Of a stretch of 64,000 nt of DNA, positions 1 through 8,517 are shown piece after piece. The stretch spans positions 1-64,000 of the forward strand of contig JAZRDT010000030.1 in NCBI GenBank assembly GCA_045660385.1. The letters run 5' to 3'. The stretch comes from UBA1189 sp045660385 (GTDB taxonomy: Bacteria; Bacteroidota; Bacteroidia; Bacteroidales; Bacteroidaceae). Both the position numbers and the translations under genes were made by a program. The notes under the pieces were generated by a model. That model was not told the DNA's origin and did not search any database. It was given only the letters and a program-made list of their open reading frames with translations. Each line of letters begins with the position of its first letter. Positions within the stretch are counted from its first letter, which is position 1.

Positions 1-2
1 CT

Positions 3-155
3 CAGTTATTAATTGCCAGAAAACGCAATTACATAACAGAAGAATCATACGAAGGTCTTGTAAAAAAACTTCAATATTTGGAACGTCAAATAAATTCTTT
101 TATTTCAAGACTTCGATCAGAGAACAACAACCAAAAGCCAAAAGCAAACAGCTAA
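3..155 (+). CDS. Four-helix-bundle protein (S23 family), C-terminal part
   Basis: Frame 3 is open from the window edge to a TAA at 153-155. The 50 residues read as the last helix of a four-helix-bundle (23S rRNA intervening-sequence, S23-like) protein, with the segment ITEESYEGLVKKLQYLERQI, close in style to the complete copies at 2451 and 46290. The 5' part lies outside the window. The last residues (NNNQKPKANS) and the stop are encoded by the AACAGCYAA-type repeat that begins here, so the native C-terminus has been overrun by repeat DNA. The biochemical role of this family is not established. Confidence 0.7.
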   Translation, partial: QLLIARKRNYITEESYEGLVKKLQYLERQINSFISRLRSENNNQKPKANS

Positions 156-550
156 CCGCTAACAGCCAATCCCCCCGGAGGCCAGCAAGAGCGCAGCGTC
201 GTGCCTTTCTGTGCTTTCCGTGCTTTCTGTGTGAGTTCTTTAGCTATTGGCTCTTGGCCGTTGGCTATTAGCTACATACCCCCTCCGCAAGAGACTCCTT
301 TGGGAAGATAAACCTTCCGTCGTCGCAACCGACGCTTTCATACCGCGTCGGCGTCCCCCTAACCTAAGGGGACAATCTCCATCCGGCAGGAAGCTAAAAG
401 CCAAAAGCTAACAGCTAACAGCTAACCGCCAACAGCCAATCACCCCGGATGGCAGCCAAAAGCTAATAGCCAACAGCTAACAGCCAATCCCCCCGAAGGC
501 AGTTTTCGTCAACGTTAACGTCATCGCAAAAAAAACAAAAAACAAAAACA
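115..550. repeat. Repeat mosaic, no gene
   Basis: Short modules join end to end: AACAGCYAA-type runs (about 130-175, 395-490), a TTTCTGTGCTTTCCGTGC type run (about 205-235), a GTTAGC-type run in the opposite sense (245-275), and a ~100-base element at about 279-382 that is the reverse complement of near-identical copies at about 25103-25203 and 55937-56034. Palindromic joints such as CATCCGGCAGG and CCCGGATGGC separate modules. The mosaic runs directly into the start of the next gene. Confidence 0.85.
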
Positions 551-2065
551 ATGAATAACGACCAACAGCCAACAGCTAACAGCCAACAGCCAAAAACGCC
601 CCGCGTTTTTGTATCCGGTTGTTACGACCTACTCCATAGCGGCCACGTCGAGTTCTTCCAGCAAGCCTCCCAGTTTGGCGACCTGTACGTCGGCATCGGC
701 TCCGATGCCACCTACCTCGAGTACAAGCACCGCAAACCCATGTTCCCCCAGGAAGAACGCCTCTTCATGGTAAAGAACATCAAGGCCGTCAAGGAAGCCT
801 ATATCAACGAGGGTAGGGGAGTCATCGACTTCCTGCCCACCCTCGACCTCGTCAAGCCCGACATCTTCGTTGTCAATGCCGATGGCGGCAGCCAGGCCAA
901 GCGACAGCTCTGCGAGGAGCGCGGCATCCAGTACATCGAGCTACAGCGCACCCCCCACGAAGGCTTGGAGGCCCGCAGCTCCAGCTCCTTGAAAGCCACC
1001 CTCACCACGCAAGAAGCCAATAGCCAACAGCCAACAGCCAATGTGGGTATTCCCACCCGCCTCGACCTCGCCGGCACCTGGATCGACCAGCCCTACGTCA
1101 GCATGCACCATCCCGGTTGGGCCATCACCATCTCGCTGGAGCCCACCTTCGAGGTGCGCGACCGCTGCGGTCTCAGCACCAGCACCCGTAACCTCATCCA
1201 GAAGATCTGGCCCATGAAGCTCCCCAAGATGGATCCCGAGATGCTCGCCCGCCTCGTCTTCTGCTTCGAGAACAACCCCGAGCGTCAAGAGGGCCATATC
1301 TCCGGAGCCCAGGACTCCATCGGCATCTGCTTCCCCGGCCTCTGCCGCCACTACTACGACAACAATTTCTGGCCCACGAAGATCGAGAGCACCAACGATG
1401 AGATGACCCTCCGTTTCCTCGAAGAGCACCTCGTCATGGTCCCCATGGAACCCCGCAAGCCCGGCTGCTCTGTAGTCGAAGGCAAAGATATCACCCCCGA
1501 AAAGGTCAAGACCCTTGCCGCTGCCGCCGAAGCCTGCTGGCAAGCCATCATGAAGAAAGACCTTGCCGCCTTTGCTGCCGCCTACCGCGCCTCCTTCGAG
1601 GCCCAAACCGCCATGTTCCCCGGCATGATCCGCCCCACATATCATGTAAACGATAACGTTGACGCTAACGCTAACGATAACGAAAACCTCCATCCGGATG
1701 GCCTGACTGTTGACCGTAGACCGTTGACTGTTGACCATAACAACCTGCCGGATGGGACTGTTGACCGTAGACCGTTGACTGTTGACCCTGATAACTTGCC
1801 GGATGGCCTGACCGTTGACCGTAGACCGTTGACCGTAGACTATAATATCGAAACCGCCAACAGCCAAGAGCTAACCGCCAACAGCCAAGAGCCAAATGCC
1901 TACATCGCCGAAGCCATTGCCCACTACAGCGCTATGCCCGACGTCCTCGCCTGGAAGATGCCCGGTGCAGGCGGCGGTGGCTACCTCGCCCTTGTCGTCA
2001 ACGATGCCAAATCCTTTGTGGAGAATCATCCCGAGGCATTCGAGTTGCACATCCGTAGGGAGTAA
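551..2065 (+). CDS. Cytidylyltransferase-like / GHMP-kinase-like fusion with repeat insert
   Basis: Residues about 18-150 form a cytidylyltransferase fold with the HSGH nucleotide-binding motif at residues 29-32 (family HxGH). Residues about 163-360 and 450-504 form a GHMP-kinase-like domain: IPTRLDLAGTW near 168, GAQDSIGI near 255, and a glycine-rich GAGGGGYLAL near the C-terminus, as in sugar-1-kinases of the HddA/fucokinase type. It probably phosphorylates and nucleotidylates a sugar or polyol for surface polysaccharide, but the substrate cannot be told. Three stretches are repeat-derived: the first ~15 residues, a linker near 1010-1041, and an 83-codon in-frame insert (about 1648-1896) inside the kinase domain, before the last motif. 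Whether the kinase still works is unknown. Confidence 0.8.
   Translation: MNNDQQPTANSQQPKTPRVFVSGCYDLLHSGHVEFFQQASQFGDLYVGIGSDATYLEYKHRKPMFPQEERLFMVKNIKAVKEAYINEGRGVIDFLPTLDLVKPDIFVVNADGGSQAKRQLCEERGIQYIELQRTPHEGLEARSSSSLKATLTTQEANSQQPTANVGIPTRLDLAGTWIDQPYVSMHHPGWAITISLEPTFEVRDRCGLSTSTRNLIQKIWPMKLPKMDPEMLARLVFCFENNPERQEGHISGAQDSIGICFPGLCRHYYDNNFWPTKIESTNDEMTLRFLEEHLVMVPMEPRKPGCSVVEGKDITPEKVKTLAAAAEACWQAIMKKDLAAFAAAYRASFEAQTAMFPGMIRPTYHVNDNVDANANDNENLHPDGLTVDRRPLTVDHNNLPDGTVDRRPLTVDPDNLPDGLTVDRRPLTVDYNIETANSQELTANSQEPNAYIAEAIAHYSAMPDVLAWKMPGAGGGGYLALVVNDAKSFVENHPEAFELHIRRE
1648..1896 (+). repeat. In-frame repeat insert in the kinase-like gene
   Basis: About 249 bases (83 codons) made of a CGATAACGTTGACG run, three copies of a GTTGACCGTAGACCGTTGAC-type unit, each preceded by a CCGGATGG joint, and an AACAGCCAAGAGC run. 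The three middle units encode the same peptide, TVDRRPLTVD. No stop occurs in the used frame and the length is a multiple of three. Ends are estimated from where family-like protein sequence resumes. Confidence 0.85.
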
Positions 2066-2450
2066 AAGCTGCTTTGCAGCGGTTAAAGAAGCTTTGCTTC
2101 GGTTAAAGCACCTTTGGTGCGGTTAAAGCGTCTATGACGCGGTTAAAGAAGCTTCGCTTCGGTTAAAGCACCGTTGGGGCGGTTAACGATAAATATTGGA
2201 GATAATATAGCTGATGTCCAAGTCCATTAAATTCTCCTCCTAGGTTAGGAGGAGTACCCTCAAAGAGGGGGAGGTGGTACGATTCTTGCAATAATACCCC
2301 CTCCGCTTTATACCCCCTACGGGGACTCCTTTAGAGAACTAAAGTTCTCGTCGTCGCAACCAACGCTCGTTCGCGTTGGCCCCCTAATTTAGAGGGACAA
2401 TACTTGTATTCTGGACAACAGCTATATTATTACCTAAATATTAAACGATA
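2066..2450. repeat. Mini-hairpin array (GGTTAAAG sense) and other repeat modules, no gene
   Basis: From about 2068 to 2192, 13-base hairpins (stems such as GCTGC/GCAGC, GAAGC/GCTTC, GCACC/GGTGC, GCGTC/GACGC) alternate with the 7-base spacer GGTTAAA. From about 2233 to 2280 follows an element containing two inverted TCCTCCTAGG/GGAGGA arms, also found near 18886 and inside the gene at 39617. A variant of the CCCCTAA..TTAGGGG element follows (about 2295-2402). The last ~50 bases before the next gene are A/T-rich without recognised modules. Confidence 0.85.
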
Positions 2451-2879
2451 TTGATGCAAGAAGAATATTTTTCATTTCGAAAATTAGATGTGTATCAAGA
2501 ATCTAAGAAATATGTATTACACATCTATGAATTGTTAAAGCAATTCCCCAAGGAGGAACAATATGCTCTATGTGATCAGTTGAGGAGGTCAGCTGTATCC
2601 ATACCTTCAAATCTTGTAGAAGGTATGGGCCGCGTCTCTCTCAAAGAACAGATACACTTTATCGAAATAGCTTTCGGCTCTTTGAGTGAAACTATATGTC
2701 AATTGGATATTGCTTGTGAACTGAATTATATTTCAAAAGATCAGTTAACTCAGTTGGAGAATTTAGCAAAGCAACTCATTCGAATGTTTTCAAGTCTTAA
2801 ACGAAAAAGAGAACTACTACTCTCTTCATCTAAAAAACAAACTTCCCGTGGCTCTGCCACATTAACCGCTACCGAGTAG
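2451..2879 (+). CDS. Four-helix-bundle protein (S23 family)
   Basis: The 142-residue product matches the S23/four-helix-bundle pattern: SFRKLDVYQESKKYVLHIYE at the start, FPKEEQYALCDQLRRSAVSI, then SNLVEGMGR and FIEIAFGSLSE. The start could also be the ATG at 2454. It is about 20 residues longer than the paralogue at 46290 because the C-terminus reads into repeat DNA: the last codons lie in a GTGGC/GCCAC hairpin and the TAG stop is within a GCTAC..GTAGC hairpin. Repeat arrays of opposite orientation flank the gene (GGTTAAAG sense to the left, CTTTCCCC sense to the right). Related proteins occur in 23S rRNA intervening sequences and as Avd of diversity-generating retroelements; no retroelement is seen here. 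Confidence 0.85.
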   Translation: MMQEEYFSFRKLDVYQESKKYVLHIYELLKQFPKEEQYALCDQLRRSAVSIPSNLVEGMGRVSLKEQIHFIEIAFGSLSETICQLDIACELNYISKDQLTQLENLAKQLIRMFSSLKRKRELLLSSSKKQTSRGSATLTATE

Positions 2880-3361
2880 CTTTCCCCGCCACTCCGTGGC
2901 TTTCCCCGCGCTTTAGCGCTTTAATCCTGCTACGCAGGCTTTTCCTCCTCCTCGCTCGGCATAGATTAAGCAAGCTTATCTCTACTCTTAACCTCGCAAG
3001 CGAGACTCCTTAGTGCTGATAAACCTGCAGCCGTCGCAACCGACGCTTTCACACCGCGTCGGCGTTCGTCGGTTCACCGTTGCGCAGCAACTTTCCCCGC
3101 AGCAAAGCTGCTTTAACCGCCACTCCGTGGCTTTAACCGCGTCAAAGACGCTTTCCCCGTCGCACCGCGACTTTCACCGCAACCTCTGGTTGCTTTAACC
3201 GCCACTCCGTGGCTTTAACCGTGCCTCCGGCACTTTCCCCGCAGTCTTTGACTGCTTTCCCCGTCGCATCGCGACTTTCACCGCGCTTTAGCGCTTTCAC
3301 CGAAGCGAAGCTTCTTTCACCGTGGCTAAAGCCACTTTCACCAACAGCTAAAGGCTGTTTT
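2830..3361. repeat. Mini-hairpin array (TTTMMCC sense), leader of the first flippase
   Basis: Hairpins start inside the preceding gene (about 2848). After a palindromic block with GCTCGGCATAGATTAAGC (about 2950-2995) and a fragment of the CGACGC..GCGTCG element (about 3030-3065), 14 consecutive hairpins run from 3079 to 3360. Their stems are GTTGC, GCAGC, GCCAC, GCGTC, GTCGC, GCAACC, GCCAC, GTGCC, GCAGTC, GTCGC, GCGC, GAAGC, GTGGC and AACAGC, each followed by a 3-5 base loop and its exact complement, and separated by TTTCCCC, TTTAACC or TTTCACC. The array ends three bases before the next ATG. Confidence 0.9.
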
Positions 3362-3363
3362 CT

Positions 3364-4797
3364 ATGAGTACCCTCAAAGACAAAACCGTAAAGGGTGTTA
3401 TTTGGAGCAGTATCGACCGCTTCACCACACAAGGCATCAGCTTTGTGTTCAGCATGCTCATTGCCCGCATGCTGCTGCCCTCCGACTATGGCGTCATCGC
3501 CATGTTGGGCATCTTTATGGCTGTGTCGCAATGCTTCATCGATAGCGGCTTTGGCAGTGCCCTCATCCGCAAGAAAGACCGTACAGAAACTGATTTCTGT
3601 ACTGTTTTTTATTTTAATATCGTTGTTGCCTGCCTCTTCTATGGCCTGCTGTGGCTCGCCTCGCCCTATATCGCCCGGTTCTACGATATGCCCCTGCTGG
3701 AGAGCGTCACCAAGGTATGGGGCCTTAACTTGATTGTCAATGCCTTTGGCGGCATCCAGAATGCCCAGCTCTCCATTGCCATCGACTTCAAGTCCCGCGC
3801 CAAGATCTCCGTCATCACCACCCTGTTTACCGGTCTTGTCGGTCTGTGGTTTGCCTACCATGGCCACGGTGTGTGGGCCCTTGTCTATCAAGGCCTGGCC
3901 TCTGCCATCCTTCGTTGCATCCTGCTGTGGTGCATCGTCCGTTGGGTACCTAAACTGATTTTCTCTTGGCAGTCATTCAAGGAACTCTTCTCCTTCGGCT
4001 CCAAGCTATTGGCATCCGCACTGATTGATACTGTATATAGCAATGTCTATACCTTAGTCATCGGCAAAATATTTTCCGCCAGTTCGTTGGGTGTCTACTC
4101 TCGTGCCAATCAGTTGGCCCATTTCCCCTCATCCAATCTCACAGGCGTGTTACAGTCCGTTACCTATCCCGTGCTCAGCACCATTCAGGATGAGGATGAA
4201 CGCTTGGCCAGTGCCTACCGCCGTTTCATTCAGTTGTCGGCCTTTGTCGTGTTCCCGCTGATGCTGGGGCTCTCTGCTGTTGCCGACCCCTTCATTCGCC
4301 TCACCCTTACCGACAAGTGGGCAGGCTCCATCTACCTGTTGCAGATACTCTGCTTTGCCTTGATGTGGTATCCCATCCATGCTATCAATCTCAACCTCCT
4401 TCAGGTGAAGGGCCGTTCCGACTATTTCCTCCGACTTGAGGTCATCAAAAAGGTGTTAGGTGTCATGGTGCTCTGCGTTACTGTTCCTTTAGGTTTGGTA
4501 GCCATGTGCTATGGACGTATATTCGTTTCCGTCACTTGCTTGGGGCTTAACACCTACTACACCAAGAAACTCATCGGCTACGGCTTCCGTGCCCAGATGA
4601 AGGACCTCGCCCATATCCTCCTTCATGCCCTCGTGATGTATGCCCTCGTGTGGCTTGTGGTGCAGTGGCTGCCTGGTCTATGGCTTCAACTCATCGCAGG
4701 CACTCTTGTTGGCATGGCCTACTACCTCATCGGAGCCTACCTCATGAAGTTCGACGAACTCAATGAACTATTAGCTTTGATAAAGCGTAAGAAGTAA
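3364..4797 (+). CDS. Wzx-type polysaccharide flippase (MOP superfamily)
   Basis: A 477-residue integral membrane protein with about 12-14 hydrophobic helices and the N-terminal pattern TVKGVIWSSIDRFTTQGISF typical of Bacteroidales lipopolysaccharide-type transporters of the polysaccharide transport family. Such proteins move lipid-linked oligosaccharide repeat units across the inner membrane. The ATG follows the hairpin array directly, so the 5' leader of the mRNA would be highly structured. An acyltransferase follows after 14 bases, suggesting one transcript. A second flippase lies at 30971, which argues that two polysaccharide systems are juxtaposed. Confidence 0.9.
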   Translation: MSTLKDKTVKGVIWSSIDRFTTQGISFVFSMLIARMLLPSDYGVIAMLGIFMAVSQCFIDSGFGSALIRKKDRTETDFCTVFYFNIVVACLFYGLLWLASPYIARFYDMPLLESVTKVWGLNLIVNAFGGIQNAQLSIAIDFKSRAKISVITTLFTGLVGLWFAYHGHGVWALVYQGLASAILRCILLWCIVRWVPKLIFSWQSFKELFSFGSKLLASALIDTVYSNVYTLVIGKIFSASSLGVYSRANQLAHFPSSNLTGVLQSVTYPVLSTIQDEDERLASAYRRFIQLSAFVVFPLMLGLSAVADPFIRLTLTDKWAGSIYLLQILCFALMWYPIHAINLNLLQVKGRSDYFLRLEVIKKVLGVMVLCVTVPLGLVAMCYGRIFVSVTCLGLNTYYTKKLIGYGFRAQMKDLAHILLHALVMYALVWLVVQWLPGLWLQLIAGTLVGMAYYLIGAYLMKFDELNELLALIKRKK

Positions 4798-4811
4798 ACC
4801 GAAAGCTGCAT

Positions 4812-5873
4812 ATGAAAGCTCTTCGCAATTCCAATCTTGAGTTGTATCGTATTATCGTGATGCTGCTTATTGTGGCTCATCACTACGTGGTCAATTCGGG
4901 GCTTATTGGGCAGATGCAGTCATCTTCCCTTACCCCCAATTCGGTGTTCTTATACCTATTTGGTATGTGGGGAAAGACGGGTATCGATTGCTTTGTGCTT
5001 ATCACAGGCTATTTCATGTGTAAGTCTAAGGCTACAGCGGCTAAGTTCTTCAAGTTATTGTTCGAGGTCATGTTCTACAAGATAGTTATATATCTTATCT
5101 TTGTAGCTACAGGTATAGTAACATTTACTTTTACAAGCTTTGCTCGCGCCCTTATCCCCATTTCTAATGTGGGTGATGGCTTTACTACTGGCTTCATCTT
5201 TTTCTATTTGTTCATTCCATTTATCAATGTTCTTATCAGCCACATAGATAAATCCATGCATCAGAAATTGATATTGCTGTGCCTGTTTATCTATACCATC
5301 TGGTACATGGTTCCTGGATATAGGGTAGCGTATAATTATGTCACATGGTTTATTGTTCTTTACTTGATTTCGTCCTACATCCGCTTATATCCGTTTACAA
5401 AGCTAACAAACAAGCATTGGGGGTATATAACATTATTGTTAGTATGTATATCCTCTATAAGTGTGATTGTGCTAAAAAGATTGGGATATAATAACCCATA
5501 CCTATTGGTGTCAGATAGCAACGCGATATTAGCTTTGTTAACATCGATATCTTCATTCATGTATTTTAAGGAACTAAAGATAAGGCAAAGTCGTTTTATC
5601 AATAATGTTGCAGCATCCTGTTTTGGTGTATTGCTGATTCATGCAAATAGCAATGCAATGCGGCAATGGTTATGGAAAGATACGTTACACAATGTAGATT
5701 ATTTAGAAAGTTCATATTGCTTTTTACATGCTATAGTTTCCGTTCTGATAATATATATCGTTTGTACTTTACTTGACATGCTACGCATACGATTTATCGA
5801 ACGCCCTTTTTTTAAATCTAAGTTTTATTGCTTGGTTGAACAGAAAACGAACAAACTCCTACGTTTAATCTAA
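4812..5873 (+). CDS. Acyltransferase 3 family membrane protein
   Basis: A 353-residue multi-spanning protein. The N-terminal ELYRIIVMLLIVAHHYVV carries the R...H pattern of the acyltransferase 3 family (OatA/WecH-like), which O-acylates sugars using acyl donors from the cytoplasm. The window holds several family members, intact or broken (13626, 29698, 49763, 50864, 52426). The start is 14 bases after the flippase stop and the stop is 14 bases before the aminotransferase, consistent with an operon. Its sugar target is unknown. Confidence 0.85.
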   Translation: MKALRNSNLELYRIIVMLLIVAHHYVVNSGLIGQMQSSSLTPNSVFLYLFGMWGKTGIDCFVLITGYFMCKSKATAAKFFKLLFEVMFYKIVIYLIFVATGIVTFTFTSFARALIPISNVGDGFTTGFIFFYLFIPFINVLISHIDKSMHQKLILLCLFIYTIWYMVPGYRVAYNYVTWFIVLYLISSYIRLYPFTKLTNKHWGYITLLLVCISSISVIVLKRLGYNNPYLLVSDSNAILALLTSISSFMYFKELKIRQSRFINNVAASCFGVLLIHANSNAMRQWLWKDTLHNVDYLESSYCFLHAIVSVLIIYIVCTLLDMLRIRFIERPFFKSKFYCLVEQKTNKLLRLI

Positions 5874-5887
5874 ATTGATAGGTTGAA

Positions 5888-7087
5888 ATGGATCACAAAA
5901 TCACCGTTACCGCCCCATTGCTTCCCAATCTCGATGACTTCCACGAGATGTTGAAAGACATCTGGGCCAGCAAGTGGATTACCAATAATGGTCAGTACCA
6001 TAAACAGTTAGAGGCTGCATTGAGAGACTACCTTAAGGTACCTCAAGTGAGCCTGTTCACCAATGGTACATTACCCTTGCTCACCGCCCTGCAGGCCCTT
6101 CGCATCACGGGAGAGGTGATTACTACGCCATATAGCTTCGTGGCCACCACACACAGTATCTGGTGGGCCGGCTGCAAGCCTGTCTTTGTCGATATCGACC
6201 CTCGCACAGGTAATCTCGATCCCGAGAAGATTGAGGCTGCCATCACACCGCGTACCACGGCCATCATGCCCGTGCACTGCTACGGCAAGCCCTGCGATGT
6301 ACGCCGTATCAAGGAGATTGCCGATACCTATGGCCTCAAGGTCATCTACGACGCAGCGCATGCCTTTGCTCTCGAAATCCCGAAGCATGAGGCCGACTAT
6401 AAGCGAGCCTTCGATGAGTCGCGCAATGCATTGGAGCCTTGCACTCCCGTCAAGCGAGAGTTGCAGACCGTAGAGACCGAGTCGATACTCAATTGGGGCG
6501 ATATGAGCACGTTGAGCTTCCATGCCACCAAGGTCTACAACACCATCGAGGGAGGTGCGATGATTATGCCCAATGAAGAGACCAAGAAGCGCATTGACTT
6601 CTTGAAGAACTTCGGCTTTGCCAATGAGACTACGGTAGTAGGCCCAGGCATCAACAGTAAGATGGACGAGATGCGTGCCGCTTATGGTCTTCTTAGTCTC
6701 AAATTAGTTGATGACTGCATCGCCGCCCGCCAGCAGGTCGCTATCAAGTACCGTGAGGCCCTTCGCGATGTCGAGGGCATCACCTTCTTCGACGATATGC
6801 CCGGCGTGAAGCACAATTATAGCTATTTTCCCATCTTCATTGATGCAAAGGCATATGGCATGACCCGCGACGAACTCTATTTCAAGATGAAAGAGCAGAA
6901 CGTGTTAGGTAGAAGATATTTCTATCCCTTGATATCTGAGTTCTCCACCTATCGCGGTTTGGAGTCTGCCGACCCCAAGAACCTGCCCAATGCCCATAAG
7001 ATGGCAGACAGCGTCCTCTGCTTGCCCATGCACCATGAGTTGAGTAAGGAGGATTTGGATAGAATTATTAGTTGCTTGATCCCCTAA
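5888..7087 (+). CDS. DegT/DnrJ/EryC1/StrS sugar aminotransferase
   Basis: A 399-residue PLP enzyme of fold type I. The substrate-side segment VSLFTNGTLPLLTALQAL, the DAAHAF motif and the lysine in SFHATKVYNTIEGG (residue about 215, expected PLP-binding lysine) are all present. Family members transaminate nucleotide-linked keto-sugars, for example to dTDP-4-amino-4,6-dideoxyhexose. Residues about 163-195, between DAAHAF and the catalytic lysine, look like an extra segment (EADYKRAFDESRNALEPC) not made of the local repeats. It heads a five-gene group that appears to build and acylate an aminosugar. Confidence 0.9.
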   Translation: MDHKITVTAPLLPNLDDFHEMLKDIWASKWITNNGQYHKQLEAALRDYLKVPQVSLFTNGTLPLLTALQALRITGEVITTPYSFVATTHSIWWAGCKPVFVDIDPRTGNLDPEKIEAAITPRTTAIMPVHCYGKPCDVRRIKEIADTYGLKVIYDAAHAFALEIPKHEADYKRAFDESRNALEPCTPVKRELQTVETESILNWGDMSTLSFHATKVYNTIEGGAMIMPNEETKKRIDFLKNFGFANETTVVGPGINSKMDEMRAAYGLLSLKLVDDCIAARQQVAIKYREALRDVEGITFFDDMPGVKHNYSYFPIFIDAKAYGMTRDELYFKMKEQNVLGRRYFYPLISEFSTYRGLESADPKNLPNAHKMADSVLCLPMHHELSKEDLDRIISCLIP

Positions 7088-7300
7088 GCCTCACCCCCTT
7101 CCCCTCTCCGGTAGAGAGGGGTGAATGAGAAAGGGGAGAAATGTAGGGGTGAAAAAGAAAAAATAAAAGTCTAAATATTATTAACCCAACCGCTTCGCTT
7201 TGTGTCCCCTCTCCCTTTGGAGAGGGCTAGGGTGAGGCTTTCTAAAAATCCCGCGATGCCCGCGTCCCCTCTCCCTCTGGAGAGGGTTAGGGTGAGGCTT
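7082..7300. repeat. Three copies of the GGGTTAGGGTGAGGC leader hairpin
   Basis: One copy runs in the reverse sense (about 7088-7140, CCTCACCCCC then CCTCTCC..GGAGAGG type arms) and two in the forward sense (about 7204-7237 and 7264-7299). The forward copies contain an 8-base stem, CCCTCTCC/GGAGAGGG, followed by TTAGGGTGAGGCTT. The second ends directly at the ATG of the ATP-grasp gene. The open frame upstream of 7301 is repeat-encoded and not part of the protein. Confidence 0.85.
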
Positions 7301-8503
7301 ATGAAACGCTTGTTATTACTCGGCGGTCTCCGCTACCTCCTTCCTGTTATTGAGGAGGCACATCGGTTGGGAGTCCATGTCATCACGGCCGATTACCTCC
7401 CTGACAATATTGCACATCGCTATTCCGATGAGTACTGCAATGTCAGCATCATCGACAAGGATGCCGTGTTGCAGGCCGCACGGGAACTTCATATCGATGG
7501 CATCCTTTCGCATGCCGTCGACCCCGGTGTCGTGTCGGCAGCCTATGTGGCCGAGCAATTGGGATTACCCTTCCAGTGCTCCTATGAGGCCGCATGTATC
7601 TTGCAGGATAAGTCCCTCTTCCGTCAGTTCCTTACCGAACACGGCTTCAATTGTCCTCATGCTAAGGGATACGACAATGTTGACGACGCACTGCGTGATG
7701 TCGATTTCTTCGATTGGCCCGTTATCGTCAAGCCCGTCGACTCGGCCGGCAGTAAGGGTGTTACCAAGGTCGATGATCCTAACGAACTCCCTGCAGCTAT
7801 CGCTACCGCCCTTTCCGCATCCCTCTCGAAGCGCTTCATCATCGAGGATTTCTTGGAGAAGAAGGGCTTCTCGGTTGGTTCCGAGTCCTTTGTTGTCGAT
7901 GGCCAGCTTCGTTATAATGCCTTCTACGACCAGTATTTCGACGATGAGGCAGGCAATCCCTATACCCCCTCTGCCGAGGTGTGGCCCTCGGTAATGCTAC
8001 CCGAGTATCAGGAGGAGATTAAGCGTGAGCTGCAGCGCCTGATCGATTTGTTGGGTATCACCACCGGCCTCTTCAATGTAGAGTGCCGTGTCTGCACCAA
8101 TGGCAAGGCCTACCTCATGGAGGTATCACCCCGTGCTGGTGGCAACCGCTTGGCCGAGATTCTCAACCACGCAGCCGATGTCGATATCATTGCGGCCGAG
8201 ACCCGCAAGTCCATCGGATTACCTGTGGGCGACATCCATGAACCCAACTATAGAGGCCATTACGCCATCCTTGTGCTCCATGCAAGTCATGCAGGCACTT
8301 TCGATGGCATCACTATCGACCCCACGTTCCGTGCAGCCCATGTCATCGAGGAGGAGTTGCGTGTGGCACCCGGCGATGTTGTCAGCCCCTTCACAGGAGC
8401 CAATGCCGCTCTTGGCACCCTGTTCTTACGTTTCGATACCCGCGAGGAGTTGGCTGCAGCCTTGGCCAATCAACCCTTGTGGCTCACAATACATATAAAA
8501 TAA
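7301..8503 (+). CDS. ATP-grasp domain protein
   Basis: A 400-residue carbamoyl-phosphate-synthase-like ATP-grasp protein. The ATG at 7301 gives MKRLLLLGGLRYLLPVIEEA, a typical Rossmann-like preATP-grasp start; the longer frame from 7202 is encoded by leader repeats. The ATP-binding core shows VIVKPVDSAGSKGV near residue 145 and EVSPRAGGNRLAE near 270, the metal/phosphate region. ATP-grasp enzymes join a carboxylate to an amine or thiol through an acyl-phosphate. Next to an aminotransferase and an acyltransferase, a role in attaching an amino acid or acyl group to an aminosugar is plausible but inferred. Confidence 0.85.
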   Translation: MKRLLLLGGLRYLLPVIEEAHRLGVHVITADYLPDNIAHRYSDEYCNVSIIDKDAVLQAARELHIDGILSHAVDPGVVSAAYVAEQLGLPFQCSYEAACILQDKSLFRQFLTEHGFNCPHAKGYDNVDDALRDVDFFDWPVIVKPVDSAGSKGVTKVDDPNELPAAIATALSASLSKRFIIEDFLEKKGFSVGSESFVVDGQLRYNAFYDQYFDDEAGNPYTPSAEVWPSVMLPEYQEEIKRELQRLIDLLGITTGLFNVECRVCTNGKAYLMEVSPRAGGNRLAEILNHAADVDIIAAETRKSIGLPVGDIHEPNYRGHYAILVLHASHAGTFDGITIDPTFRAAHVIEEELRVAPGDVVSPFTGANAALGTLFLRFDTREELAAALANQPLWLTIHIK

Positions 8504-8517
8504 TTGTTACCGATATA

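Noticed and set aside
941..1867. 308-residue minus-strand frame
   Set aside because: It is the mirror of the G+C-rich cytidylyltransferase/kinase gene and includes repeat read-through; no family resemblance.
2451..2879. Diversity-generating retroelement accessory protein (Avd)
   Set aside because: The fold family is related, but no reverse transcriptase, template repeat or variable target gene was found in the window.
3079..3360. CRISPR array
   Set aside because: The constant part is only seven bases and the variable part is palindromic and 12-17 bases. CRISPR repeats are longer and spacers are not self-complementary. No cas genes are present.
3142..3891. 249-residue minus-strand frame
   Set aside because: It reads the hairpin array and the flippase gene backwards; low-complexity composition and no domain.
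7202..7300. N-terminal extension of the ATP-grasp protein
   Set aside because: The residues are encoded by two leader hairpin repeats, and family-like sequence begins at ATG 7301.
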